Assembly: GCF_000710775.1 (NCBI RefSeq)
Contig: NZ_JOJP01000001.1
Span: 2,026,368 to 2,090,367 of the forward strand
Direction: 5' to 3'
DNA length: 64,000 nucleotides
Source of the DNA: Endozoicomonas elysicola
Lineage (GTDB): Bacteria > Pseudomonadota > Gammaproteobacteria > Pseudomonadales > Endozoicomonadaceae
Made by a program: the position numbers and the translations under genes. Below, piece by piece: positions 1-7,742 of this stretch. Each line of letters opens with the position of its first letter. Positions within the stretch are counted from its first letter, which is position 1. Below the pieces are notes generated by a model that ran no database searches, had not been told where the DNA came from, and worked only from the letters and a program-made list of their open reading frames with translations.

Positions 1-1432
1 CCAGTGGGCCTGCACTGACATGTGTGGCGTTCAGTATGGCAATAAAGCTTTTTCCTGTGTCGCCGTTCAGGGCCATTGAGAGTAGAAAACCTCTGTTTTC
101 TGACATTCCTTCCGGTACATATATCGCCTCGCCAACATGAACCTTTTCACCGAAGTCATACTGATCCTGAGCACCGGTGTTTAAATCAATCCGGGTAATG
201 CCACTGTGAAAAAACTGGCCGGGAGCGCCAAAGGTGGCGTAGCCAAACTGACATGCCAAGCCACCCAGTTTTGGATGGATAATGGGAAACTCAATATTTC
301 CGTCGGTAATGAGTTCTTCCCTGAGTGTTGCCCGTTGCAAATTAATGATGTAACGGTAGGCCATGCCTGAGTGGTAAGTTCGGGTACATCTCCCCTGCAT
401 AATGGCCTTCATCTGTGGGTCCTTGCCGATAAAGTGGTCAGGTGCGTCATAGGCAATAAAATCAGCAATGATTTCACTGCCTTTTTCCCAGGCATTGAAG
501 CTGTGCCACATAAATCGTGCCGGTGCCGGGAAGAATTTTACCGGTTGTCCGGAATCCCGGGGGATAACAATGATCTGATTGCCAAGGGCAGGGCTCCATT
601 TCAGGCAATCGGTAAAGCTATACAGCCCTGCCAGCATGGGGAGTGGGTTAAACTCGATGGCATGGAGATCAATGATCGTAAAATGCTCAGTTGCAAAAAA
701 ATCATGGATATAGCAATCCCGCGGCATTGATACTTTTCGATGGTCGATCACTCGTCCGTTGGGAGATCTCACAATGATGTCCACGGAAGGAGCCAGTCCA
801 TGGCTCCAGCTAATAAATGTCCAGTTTCCGGTAGTTCCGGATTGTTTGGCATGAGCCTTCAGGTATATTGCTCCTCCTTTTGGTGAAATACGATGTTGCC
901 CCATATCTTCCAGTGAATCAGGGTTTAGAGCGAAAGGTTGTCCCACTTCGTCATGGGCCGTCAGAATGCCATCCATCAGATAGGTTGTTACACCGGCCTG
1001 GGAGAAGGGAGGAGTACCGGGAAAATTCTCCCAAAGTTCTGGTGCCAGCGTTGTCCATGTTGGATAAAGAAAGCGTCCGGTAGCCTGCTCTCTGAGATAT
1101 TTTGGGGTTCTTACAAAGTGATTGCGGTAGCGAGCCTTGCCATTCATCAGGTCTATTGCCTGAATCATGCCGTCACCATCCAGTATGTGCTGCTTTCTAT
1201 AACCGGCACGTTCAAACAAACCAGGGCCATTTCTATAAAGTGTACCTTCCAAAGAGGTGGGGATTTCCCCTTCAATCTCTGCCTGGTAATCGTGCTCACC
1301 AACAAGGCTGACTCCCAGCAGAGCCTGCCATGGATATTCATTGGCCAGTTGTGTGGCAAGGCATGGAGAGGTGGCTGAGGCCAGAGCCATCAGTCCAAGA
1401 GATTGAATACAGTGCCTGCGTGTTATTGCCAT
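1..1432 (-). CDS. Carotenoid oxygenase family protein, 3' end cut by window edge
   Basis: Reading the minus strand from ATG at 1432 gives 477 uninterrupted codons that run off the left edge. The product looks like a carotenoid cleavage dioxygenase (RPE65 family), a seven-bladed propeller using non-haem iron held by four His. Visible hallmarks are LEGTLYRNGPGLFERAG at 61-77, ILDGDGMIQAI at 83-93, and likely iron ligands H194 (KAHAKQSGTTGNW), H243 (YIHDFFATEHF) and H310 (MWHSFNAWEKG). The fourth His would lie past the edge. The N-terminus (TRRHCIQSLGLMALASA) looks like a twin-arginine or Sec signal, suggesting export, which is unusual for the family. About 10-30 residues are probably missing. 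It is divergent from the TauE gene. Substrate is unknown; family membership is solid. Confidence 0.85.
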   Translation of the reverse strand, partial: MAITRRHCIQSLGLMALASATSPCLATQLANEYPWQALLGVSLVGEHDYQAEIEGEIPTSLEGTLYRNGPGLFERAGYRKQHILDGDGMIQAIDLMNGKARYRNHFVRTPKYLREQATGRFLYPTWTTLAPELWENFPGTPPFSQAGVTTYLMDGILTAHDEVGQPFALNPDSLEDMGQHRISPKGGAIYLKAHAKQSGTTGNWTFISWSHGLAPSVDIIVRSPNGRVIDHRKVSMPRDCYIHDFFATEHFTIIDLHAIEFNPLPMLAGLYSFTDCLKWSPALGNQIIVIPRDSGQPVKFFPAPARFMWHSFNAWEKGSEIIADFIAYDAPDHFIGKDPQMKAIMQGRCTRTYHSGMAYRYIINLQRATLREELITDGNIEFPIIHPKLGGLACQFGYATFGAPGQFFHSGITRIDLNTGAQDQYDFGEKVHVGEAIYVPEGMSENRGFLLSMALNGDTGKSFIAILNATHVSAGPL

Positions 1433-1578
1433 TTCTATCCGGTGGGTCAGGAGGTGTGCGTATTACAGATAAGTAGATTCCACTGAGTGTTGAGTCAATT
1501 TTGCCTGAATATTTTTTTCTGGACGTTCTATTATTACGCCTCCACGAATCATCACCCTTATATTTGCAAGGATTGACC

Positions 1579-2355
1579 TTGGACGCGACCATCACACTGG
1601 AACTTGTCATTCTTCTTTTTGCCGTGGCCACGGCGGCCGGTTTTGTTGATTCTATTGCCGGGGGTGGCGGGCTGATTGCTATGCCGGCTCTTCTGGCTGC
1701 AGGGCTTTCGCCTGTTCAGGCGTTGGCGACCAATAAACTCCAGGGAACCGGAGGTACGCTTTCCGCGAGTTTTTACTTTATTTCCAAGGGAGCAGTGAAC
1801 CTCAGGAAAATGCGTCTGGCAATAGTCATGACCTTTATTGGCAGTATGCTGGGGACGCTACTGGTACAGAAAATCGATGCGGGGGTTCTGGAGCAGGCAA
1901 TTCCATTCTTGCTGATCGGCATTGTCCTTTACTTTCTATTTTCTCCTCGGCTGAACAGTGACCAATCACGACAGGTGATCTCTCTGTCGGTGTTTTCATT
2001 CACAGCTGCAGTGGTGATTGGTTTTTATGACGGATTTTTTGGTCCCGGTACAGGCTCGTTTTTTACCATTGCCTTTGTGAGTTTACTGGGTTATTCCATC
2101 ACCAGCGCCACGGCTCATACCAAGCTGTTGAACTGCATCAGTAACATTGCCTCTCTGTTATTTTTTATTATTGGCGGACATGTGGTCTGGACGGTTGGCC
2201 TGGTCATGATGCTAGGGCAGATTATTGGTGCCCGGCTTGGTTCCACAGTGGTGTTGAGTCGAGGCCAGACATTGATTCGTCCCATGATCGTCTGCGTTTC
2301 TCTGGCAATGACCGCCAAACTTCTTTGGGGGAATTATGGACATTTGTTGTATTGA
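1579..2355 (+). CDS. TSUP family anion exporter (TauE/SafE, YfcA-like)
   Basis: Integral membrane protein of about 259 residues with the family's duplicated four-helix layout. The first half carries AAGFVDSIAGGGGLIAMPAL and ALATNKLQGTGG; the second half carries the matching GFYDGFFGPGTGSFF and TAHTKLLNCISN. These are typical of YfcA-type members, thought to move sulfite, sulfonates or related anions across the inner membrane. The frame is open back to a TTG at 1501, but AAGGA at 1568-1572 lies six bases before a TTG at 1579, and that start gives a length close to E. coli YfcA. It is followed after about 93 bases by the cardiolipin synthase gene on the same strand. The actual substrate cannot be read from sequence. 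Confidence 0.88.
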   Translation: MDATITLELVILLFAVATAAGFVDSIAGGGGLIAMPALLAAGLSPVQALATNKLQGTGGTLSASFYFISKGAVNLRKMRLAIVMTFIGSMLGTLLVQKIDAGVLEQAIPFLLIGIVLYFLFSPRLNSDQSRQVISLSVFSFTAAVVIGFYDGFFGPGTGSFFTIAFVSLLGYSITSATAHTKLLNCISNIASLLFFIIGGHVVWTVGLVMMLGQIIGARLGSTVVLSRGQTLIRPMIVCVSLAMTAKLLWGNYGHLLY

Positions 2356-2448
2356 AAGGCATCTTGTCTGAAACCATTGTCTCTTTTTTTGCCTGCTGAG
2401 GTTACCTGCTCCCAGTTATCCTGGCAGGAATGTTCGGAACCTAAGTGC

Positions 2449-3915
2449 ATGGAAACAACCTGGTATAGCTGGCTGTTTGGTGCTGCCTATTTGGGTGCCA
2501 TTGTTGCGTTTGCGATTGTGGTTATCATGACTCGAAGGCCTGTGGGTGTTTCCCTGGCCTGGCTGGTGTTGTTGTTTGCTCTGCCGGTAGCCGGGTTTGT
2601 TCTTTACCTTTTGTTTGGTTCACCTCGTCTTGGCACCCGGCGTCTTAAACGCATGCGTGCACTTTATCCAGACTATGCTCAGTGGTATCAACACCTGTCC
2701 CGGATTATTTCAGATAGCGAACCATCTCGCTGTCCGGTCACTTCTCACAATGGTATTTTCTCACTGGCGGAAAAGAGCATGAGTGTTCCCCTTTTACCGG
2801 GTAATCATTTGCAGCTTTTTTCAGGCTTTGAAAACATTATCGACCACCTTCTGCGTGATATAGAAAGTGCACGCCACAGTGTGATTATTGAGTTCTATAT
2901 CTGGGAGCCAGTCGGACGTGCCAAGGAGGTGGCGGACGCCGTCATCCGGGCTGCCAGACGAGGAGTGGATTGTCTGGTTGTATTGGATAATGTTGGTAGT
3001 CGGGGCTTCTTGAGTGGTATCTGGGCACGCCGTTTTCGTCTGGAAGGGATCAGTGTGACGGCTTCGATGTCGGGTGGCCCATTCCGAATGCTGGTGGAAC
3101 GCATAGATATTCGCAATCATCGGAAGATTCTGGTTGTGGATGATCAGGTGGCCTGGACCGGAAGTTTTAACCTGGTTGATCCATCTCTATTCAAACAGGA
3201 TGCCAAGGTAGGTCAGTGGGTGGATGCCATGGTTAGAATTGATGGGGTTGCTGCTCATGTGCTTGGTGCCATAGTCCAGTGGGATAAAGCGCTGGAAACC
3301 GGGCAGGGTCATCCATCATTCAATCGTCAGTATGAATATCCTTCCGCAAAGCACCGTGGGCGAGAGGGTGCGTGTGTTCATGTTCTGCCATCCGGTCCGG
3401 ACGTAGACCGGGAAATGTTGCAACAGGTTCTATTGGCGGCCATTTATGAAAGCCGTGAAGAACTGCTGATCAGTACACCTTATTTTGTTCCGGATGAGTC
3501 ATTGCTGACGGCATTGAAGTCAGCGGCGATGCGTGGTGTTGATGTACAGTTACTGGTACCCGCAAAAAATGACTCAAGAATGGTTCACCATGCCAGCCGT
3601 TCCTACTATCTGGAATTACTGCAGGCGGGGGTCAATATTCAGCAGTTTAATGGGGGGCTGTTGCACACCAAGTGTGTTCTGGTGGATCGTGAGACGGCGC
3701 TATTTGGTACTGTGAACCTGGATATGCGAAGTGTCTGGCTGAACTATGAGGTAACGCTGATTGTCTATGACGATGGGTTTGGTCAGCAGATTTTTCATGT
3801 GCTGCAGTCGTATATGAAGCAGGCTGAAGCAGTGGATATCAACCGTTGGACTCAAAGGCCCTTTCGGAGGAAGTTACTGGAAAATACCATGCAACTGTTA
3901 AGCCCGCTGTTGTGA
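2449..3915 (+). CDS. cls: Cardiolipin synthase
   Basis: Phospholipase D superfamily enzyme that condenses two phosphatidylglycerols into cardiolipin at the inner membrane. From ATG 2449 it has 488 residues, close to E. coli ClsA (486). Two N-terminal transmembrane helices (about 6-30 and 36-58) precede two PLD domains. Both HKD motifs are intact: H224-x-K226-x4-D231 (NHRKILVVDD) and H406-x-K408-x4-D413 (LHTKCVLVD). The open frame extends to TTG 2377, but ATG 2449 matches the family N-terminus better; no strong ribosome site is visible for either. Probably ClsA type because of the two membrane helices. Confidence 0.93.
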   Translation: METTWYSWLFGAAYLGAIVAFAIVVIMTRRPVGVSLAWLVLLFALPVAGFVLYLLFGSPRLGTRRLKRMRALYPDYAQWYQHLSRIISDSEPSRCPVTSHNGIFSLAEKSMSVPLLPGNHLQLFSGFENIIDHLLRDIESARHSVIIEFYIWEPVGRAKEVADAVIRAARRGVDCLVVLDNVGSRGFLSGIWARRFRLEGISVTASMSGGPFRMLVERIDIRNHRKILVVDDQVAWTGSFNLVDPSLFKQDAKVGQWVDAMVRIDGVAAHVLGAIVQWDKALETGQGHPSFNRQYEYPSAKHRGREGACVHVLPSGPDVDREMLQQVLLAAIYESREELLISTPYFVPDESLLTALKSAAMRGVDVQLLVPAKNDSRMVHHASRSYYLELLQAGVNIQQFNGGLLHTKCVLVDRETALFGTVNLDMRSVWLNYEVTLIVYDDGFGQQIFHVLQSYMKQAEAVDINRWTQRPFRRKLLENTMQLLSPLL

Positions 3916-4209
3916 TTCGATCCTGGGCATAGGGTTGATAGTGATTACTATTGACGTTATGCGCTTCCTGCAGAAAATGTTTCTTTATTATCGTTTAAAT
4001 CTCAATAAATCCTGTCTTTTTATTATTTTTAGGTGAAAGCACTGATACGGCTAAAGTCTTATCTGTGAAATAAAGGTTACCCTCAGGAGGCCCGATATTC
4101 AGCCTCTTTAAGCTCACTTCTAAAAAATATTCTTCCTGATTATTGGCTTAACTGTTGTCGTATGGTTAAGCCGTGGCTTTCCGGGAAGAATGGGTACAGG
4201 GGACTGGTT
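3916..4209. other. Non-coding gap before brnQ
   Basis: AT-rich stretch between cls and brnQ. There is an AGGAGG at 4085-4090 without a suitable start codon behind it, and no clear terminator hairpin. It presumably holds the brnQ promoter, but I cannot define -10 and -35 boxes. Confidence 0.4.
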
Positions 4210-5541
4210 TTGCCGCAGACGTTAAAAACCACAGACATCATCGCTACGGGCCTGATGACTTTCGCTCTCTTTCTGGGAGCTGGAAATATTATCTTTCCCC
4301 CATTTCTGGGGCACATGGCTGGAACTGAGCTGATTGTTGCAATGCTGGGATTCCTTCTGACTGGTGTTGGTCTACCATTGCTGGGTGTGATTGCCTGTGC
4401 CCGTGCTGGTGGCGGTCTGGAAAAGCTGACGGCAATATTTCCTCCGAAGGTTGCCTTAACGTTTGCTGTTGTACTTTTCCTGGCTATCGGACCTCTGTTC
4501 GCCTCACCAAGAACTGCAGTGGTCTCTTATGAACTTGGTTTGCTGCCCTTTATGAGTGGCCCCAGCACACTTTCACTGGCTCTGTTCTCTGTCGCTTTCT
4601 TTGCCATAGCGCTCTACCTGGCGTTGTTCCCTGGCAGGTTGATCGAGACGGTAGGCAAACTGATCACACCACTGCTGGTGGTTGTTCTTGTTGTTATTGC
4701 CGTCGGTGCTTTCCTTTTTCCCCAGGGAGAAGCGGGTGCTGCCACTGAATCCATGATCAGCCAGGGCTTCTTTAATGGTTTCCGTGAAGGCTACCAGACC
4801 ATGGATACACTGGGTGCTCTGGTGTTTGGTGTCGTTATTATTAATGCCATTCAGAATAAAGGCGTTACCGACACGCGACAGGTTGCGCGCTATACATTCA
4901 TTGCCGGTCTGATTGCTTCTGTAGGGTTGTCACTGGTGTACCTGGTGCTGGGTTACATCGGTTCCACCAGTCATCAGCTGGTAGCGGCTCCGCAGAATGG
5001 TGCAGAGATCATCAGCCTGTTTGTTAATGCTGTATTTGGCTCCTGGGGTAAGGTGGTACTGGCGATCACGGTTATTCTGGCCTGTTTGACGACAGCTATT
5101 GGCCTGCTCAGTGCCTGCGGTGAATATTTCTCCCGAGTCTTTCCTGCTTTGAACTATCGCAGCTGGGTTATTCTCTGTGCTCTGGCCAGTGCTTTGATTG
5201 CTAATGTTGGATTGAATACCCTGTTGAAAGTGACCATTCCAGCATTGTTGATTATCTATCCTGTAGCCATTGCCCTGATTATGGTGACATTGCTGAAATC
5301 ATGGATGGGAAACCCGAAACGGGTAATGACCTGTGTCCTGATTCCGGTGGGGCTGATCAGCATCGTGGAAGGCTTGCACGCAGCCGGCCTGTCTTTTGTT
5401 GGGCCTGCTTATGATTTACTTGCTTACCTGCCATTGCAGAAGGAAGGTCTGGTATGGTTGTTACCGGGCGTTCTGGGTGGTGTTCTGGGTATGCTGACAT
5501 CTGTACGTTCTTCAGACGTAGCAAAGCCTGTTCAGGGGTAA
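4210..5541 (+). CDS. brnQ: Branched-chain amino acid transporter BrnQ (LIVCS family)
   Basis: Sodium- or proton-coupled importer of Leu, Ile and Val with about 12 membrane helices. The N-terminal signature TTDIIATGLMTFALFLGAGN followed by IIFPPFLGHMAG is diagnostic. The open frame goes back to ATG 4162, but a TTG at 4210 has AGGGGA six bases upstream (4198-4203) and yields the short pre-helix leader (about 10 residues) seen in BrnQ, so I prefer it; the 16 extra residues from 4162 have no ribosome site. A palindrome (5559-5582) and a Rho-independent terminator (5634-5663) follow. It stands as a single-gene unit. Confidence 0.92.
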   Translation: MPQTLKTTDIIATGLMTFALFLGAGNIIFPPFLGHMAGTELIVAMLGFLLTGVGLPLLGVIACARAGGGLEKLTAIFPPKVALTFAVVLFLAIGPLFASPRTAVVSYELGLLPFMSGPSTLSLALFSVAFFAIALYLALFPGRLIETVGKLITPLLVVVLVVIAVGAFLFPQGEAGAATESMISQGFFNGFREGYQTMDTLGALVFGVVIINAIQNKGVTDTRQVARYTFIAGLIASVGLSLVYLVLGYIGSTSHQLVAAPQNGAEIISLFVNAVFGSWGKVVLAITVILACLTTAIGLLSACGEYFSRVFPALNYRSWVILCALASALIANVGLNTLLKVTIPALLIIYPVAIALIMVTLLKSWMGNPKRVMTCVLIPVGLISIVEGLHAAGLSFVGPAYDLLAYLPLQKEGLVWLLPGVLGGVLGMLTSVRSSDVAKPVQG

Positions 5542-5558
5542 CATCCTCTACATAGCTA

Positions 5559-5582
5559 TGAGTGAAAAGTGCTGTTCACTCA
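5559..5582 (+). other. Perfect 8-bp inverted repeat after brnQ
   Basis: TGAGTGAA and TTCACTCA flank an 8-base loop 18 bases after the brnQ stop. No T-run follows, so it may be an mRNA 3'-end stabiliser or an operator rather than a terminator. Confidence 0.4.
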
Positions 5583-5633
5583 GAGCTGTGAAAGTGGCTA
5601 CAGAACCCGAAAAAGCAGCATAAAAGTATCAGG

Positions 5634-5663
5634 CTACCTGAGTATTAATTCAGGTAGTTTTTT
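5634..5663 (+). terminator. Rho-independent terminator after brnQ
   Basis: Stem CTACCTGA / TCAGGTAG with an 8-base AT-rich loop followed directly by six T. It lies about 90 bases after brnQ and just before the 3' end of the convergent PA4642-like gene. Confidence 0.8.
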
Positions 5664-5668
5664 GGTTG

Positions 5669-5959
5669 TTAATGGACGCTGATGTCAGTAAGCACTTTGA
5701 GGTATGGTTCTCCATGTTGATGGTGAACGATGATTTCAGCCAGTGTTTTTCCATCACTGCCTTTTGCATTCAGGCTAAAACCTGCTTCCAGAAAGAATGG
5801 TACAAAGCGGGCAAAATCATCCGCTCTCAGGAAGCGATAGGCTCTTAACAGAATGTGATGATCTCGACTGCAGCCAGCTGTTGGTTGCAAGGCCAGTAAC
5901 GCTTTCAAGCGCTCATCGGTTAATTCTTCTCCAATGACTTTCTGTTTATCTTTCTTCAT
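5669..5959 (-). CDS. PA4642 family protein (conserved hypothetical)
   Basis: A 96-residue soluble protein. The opening KKDKQKVIGEELTDERLK, the central LRADDFARFVPFFLEAGF and the GKTLAEII segment resemble the small uncharacterised Pseudomonas PA4642 family. No signal peptide or membrane segment is present and no biochemical role is known. In Pseudomonas this family lies near hpt, upp and uraA; here these genes are about 6-8 kb away, a partly conserved neighbourhood that supports the identification. It converges on brnQ. Confidence 0.75.
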   Translation of the reverse strand: MKKDKQKVIGEELTDERLKALLALQPTAGCSRDHHILLRAYRFLRADDFARFVPFFLEAGFSLNAKGSDGKTLAEIIVHHQHGEPYLKVLTDISVH

Positions 5960-6270
5960 GGCTTATTTCACTGCTCAGTTTTTTATGAGTAATGTGCGGC
6001 GTATGGCCTGTCAAGAGGCTGCAAGGTTCTCCATTGTACTGAGTAGACGATAAAGATATATAACCTTAATAGGATATTTTGAGATTAAAATAAGCAAAAA
6101 AAGCATAAGTGATGTTTCTAACTATCCGGTGATGAGCGTAAAGGGGAAAAAAAGGGGGGCAGTTAAAAACATATCAATTCAGTCACCATGACTATAATAG
6201 TTGCTGTTAAAAAGGAATTTTTGAAATTACTGCCTGGATAGCACCGATTTACCAGCAATTTGGGTGATAT
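5960..6270. other. Divergent intergenic region
   Basis: About 310 AT-rich bases between the divergent PA4642-like gene and the amino acid permease. Runs of A and a G-tract (AAAAAAAGGGGGG-like, near 6145-6160) are visible. I find no ORF or clear hairpin; both promoters are presumably here. Confidence 0.4.
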
Positions 6271-7584
6271 ATGTCGGATGGCTCAGTAGACAGTCTTGAA
6301 AATCTGAAGTCTATGCAGAGTAAGAAACCAGATCAGGCTGCTGAAATGCGATGGACTTCCAGAGATACTGGCTGGATGCTGAATTTGTTTGGTACGGCGA
6401 TTGGGGCTGGTGTTCTATATTTGCCGATTACTGCTGGTTCAGGTGGCATCTGGCCACTGGTGATTATGGCCGTTTTGGCAGGGCCAATGGTCTGGTTGGC
6501 TCATCGCAACCTTGTTCGTTTCTGTCTCTCTTCTACGAATCCGGAAGGCAATATTACCAGTACGGTTAGAGAGCATTTTGGTGAACGAGCAGGCCGATTA
6601 TTGACCCTGGCTTACTTTCTTTCTGTTTATCCCATATTGCTTTTGTACGCGATTGGTATCACCAATGTCGCTATCAGCTACATGGAGCACCAATTGCACA
6701 TGATACCGCCGGACAGGTGGTTACTGAGCTTAGGGTTGGTGAGCCTTCTGGTTCTGGCAATGCATGCTGGTGAGGGGTGGATGCTTCGATCGGTGAAAAT
6801 AATGGTTTATCCACTGGTTTTTACCCTTGTGGCAGTGTCTCTGTATTTGATTCCCCAGTGGAATGGTGCTGTTTTTGATCAACCGGTCGATATTAAAGAT
6901 TCATTATTAGTGCTTTTTATTGCAACTCCTTTGCTGATATTTTCTTTTAATCACTCGCCCGCATGCTCCTCGTTTGCTCATGCTTATCAGCGCTATTTTG
7001 TGGACAGCAGAGCTTGTCACAACAAAACGAGCCAGGTTTTAAAGCGGAATACCGTGTTGTTACTGGTAGTGATCCTGCTGTTTGTATTCTCCTGTGTGCT
7101 GAGCCTTACACCACAGGAGCTATTGCAGGCTCGGGAAGAAAATGTGCCTGTACTTTCTGTGCTTGCTTATCGATCGGACAATATGATCTTCTCCATCATT
7201 GCTCCCATCATTGCATTTCTGGCCATCGCCAGTTCATTCTTCGGGGTGTATCTTGGCGCCCTGGAAGGGCTTCAAGGTTTTATAACTCAGCAGTGGGTCC
7301 GTCATAATATCCATCGTCCATTACCTCATGGAGCTGTGCATAGAGGAAGTATTCTCTTTATTCTTCTGACATGCTGGGTGGCGGGTTATGCAAACTGGGA
7401 TGTCATTGATATGGTGGAGATGCTGGTTGTACCGGTGCTGGCGACTATTCTCTATCTGATGCCAGTTTATGCTTTTTATCGTGTTAAGTTACTGAAACCA
7501 TTTAGAAGCCCTCTTTTAGATGCCTTTATTTTCCTGGTTGGATTGATGGCTATCACCGGTTTTCTGGTGGGTAAATTGATTTGA
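6271..7584 (+). CDS. Amino acid permease, SdaC/TdcC type (HAAAP family)
   Basis: A 437-residue inner-membrane carrier with about 11 helices. Features shared with E. coli SdaC include the first helix (MLNLFGTAIGAGVLYLPI), NPEGNITSTVREHFGERAG after the second helix, YLIPQWNGAVFD in the middle and LLIFSFNHSPACSSFAHAY, the conserved SFNHSP region. The likely role is proton-coupled serine or threonine import, though some members carry aromatic residues. The ATG at 6271 has only a weak GGGTGAT ribosome site. It is monocistronic by spacing. Specificity between Ser and Thr is not decidable from sequence. Confidence 0.85.
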   Translation: MSDGSVDSLENLKSMQSKKPDQAAEMRWTSRDTGWMLNLFGTAIGAGVLYLPITAGSGGIWPLVIMAVLAGPMVWLAHRNLVRFCLSSTNPEGNITSTVREHFGERAGRLLTLAYFLSVYPILLLYAIGITNVAISYMEHQLHMIPPDRWLLSLGLVSLLVLAMHAGEGWMLRSVKIMVYPLVFTLVAVSLYLIPQWNGAVFDQPVDIKDSLLVLFIATPLLIFSFNHSPACSSFAHAYQRYFVDSRACHNKTSQVLKRNTVLLLVVILLFVFSCVLSLTPQELLQAREENVPVLSVLAYRSDNMIFSIIAPIIAFLAIASSFFGVYLGALEGLQGFITQQWVRHNIHRPLPHGAVHRGSILFILLTCWVAGYANWDVIDMVEMLVVPVLATILYLMPVYAFYRVKLLKPFRSPLLDAFIFLVGLMAITGFLVGKLI

Positions 7585-7742
7585 CTTTTTTTTGACGTTT
7601 GATGATTTTTTTAACTAAAACAATGGATTGTTTTCATAAGTTAACCAGTTATTGTTTCCTGCCTGCTTTTATTGTCTTAACCCCCCAGTCTGAAAGCTAA
7701 AATTGAAGGATAACCCGGCAAAAGGATTTTTTGGGGGATACA

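Noticed and set aside
371..1378. Plus-strand ORFs across the first 1.4 kb
   Set aside because: They lie opposite a long minus-strand frame with clear carotenoid oxygenase motifs and have no family-like sequence.
1338..1631. Minus-strand 97-residue ORF upstream of the carotenoid oxygenase
   Set aside because: It overlaps the start of the oxygenase gene and of the TauE gene in other frames, and is low in protein-like features.
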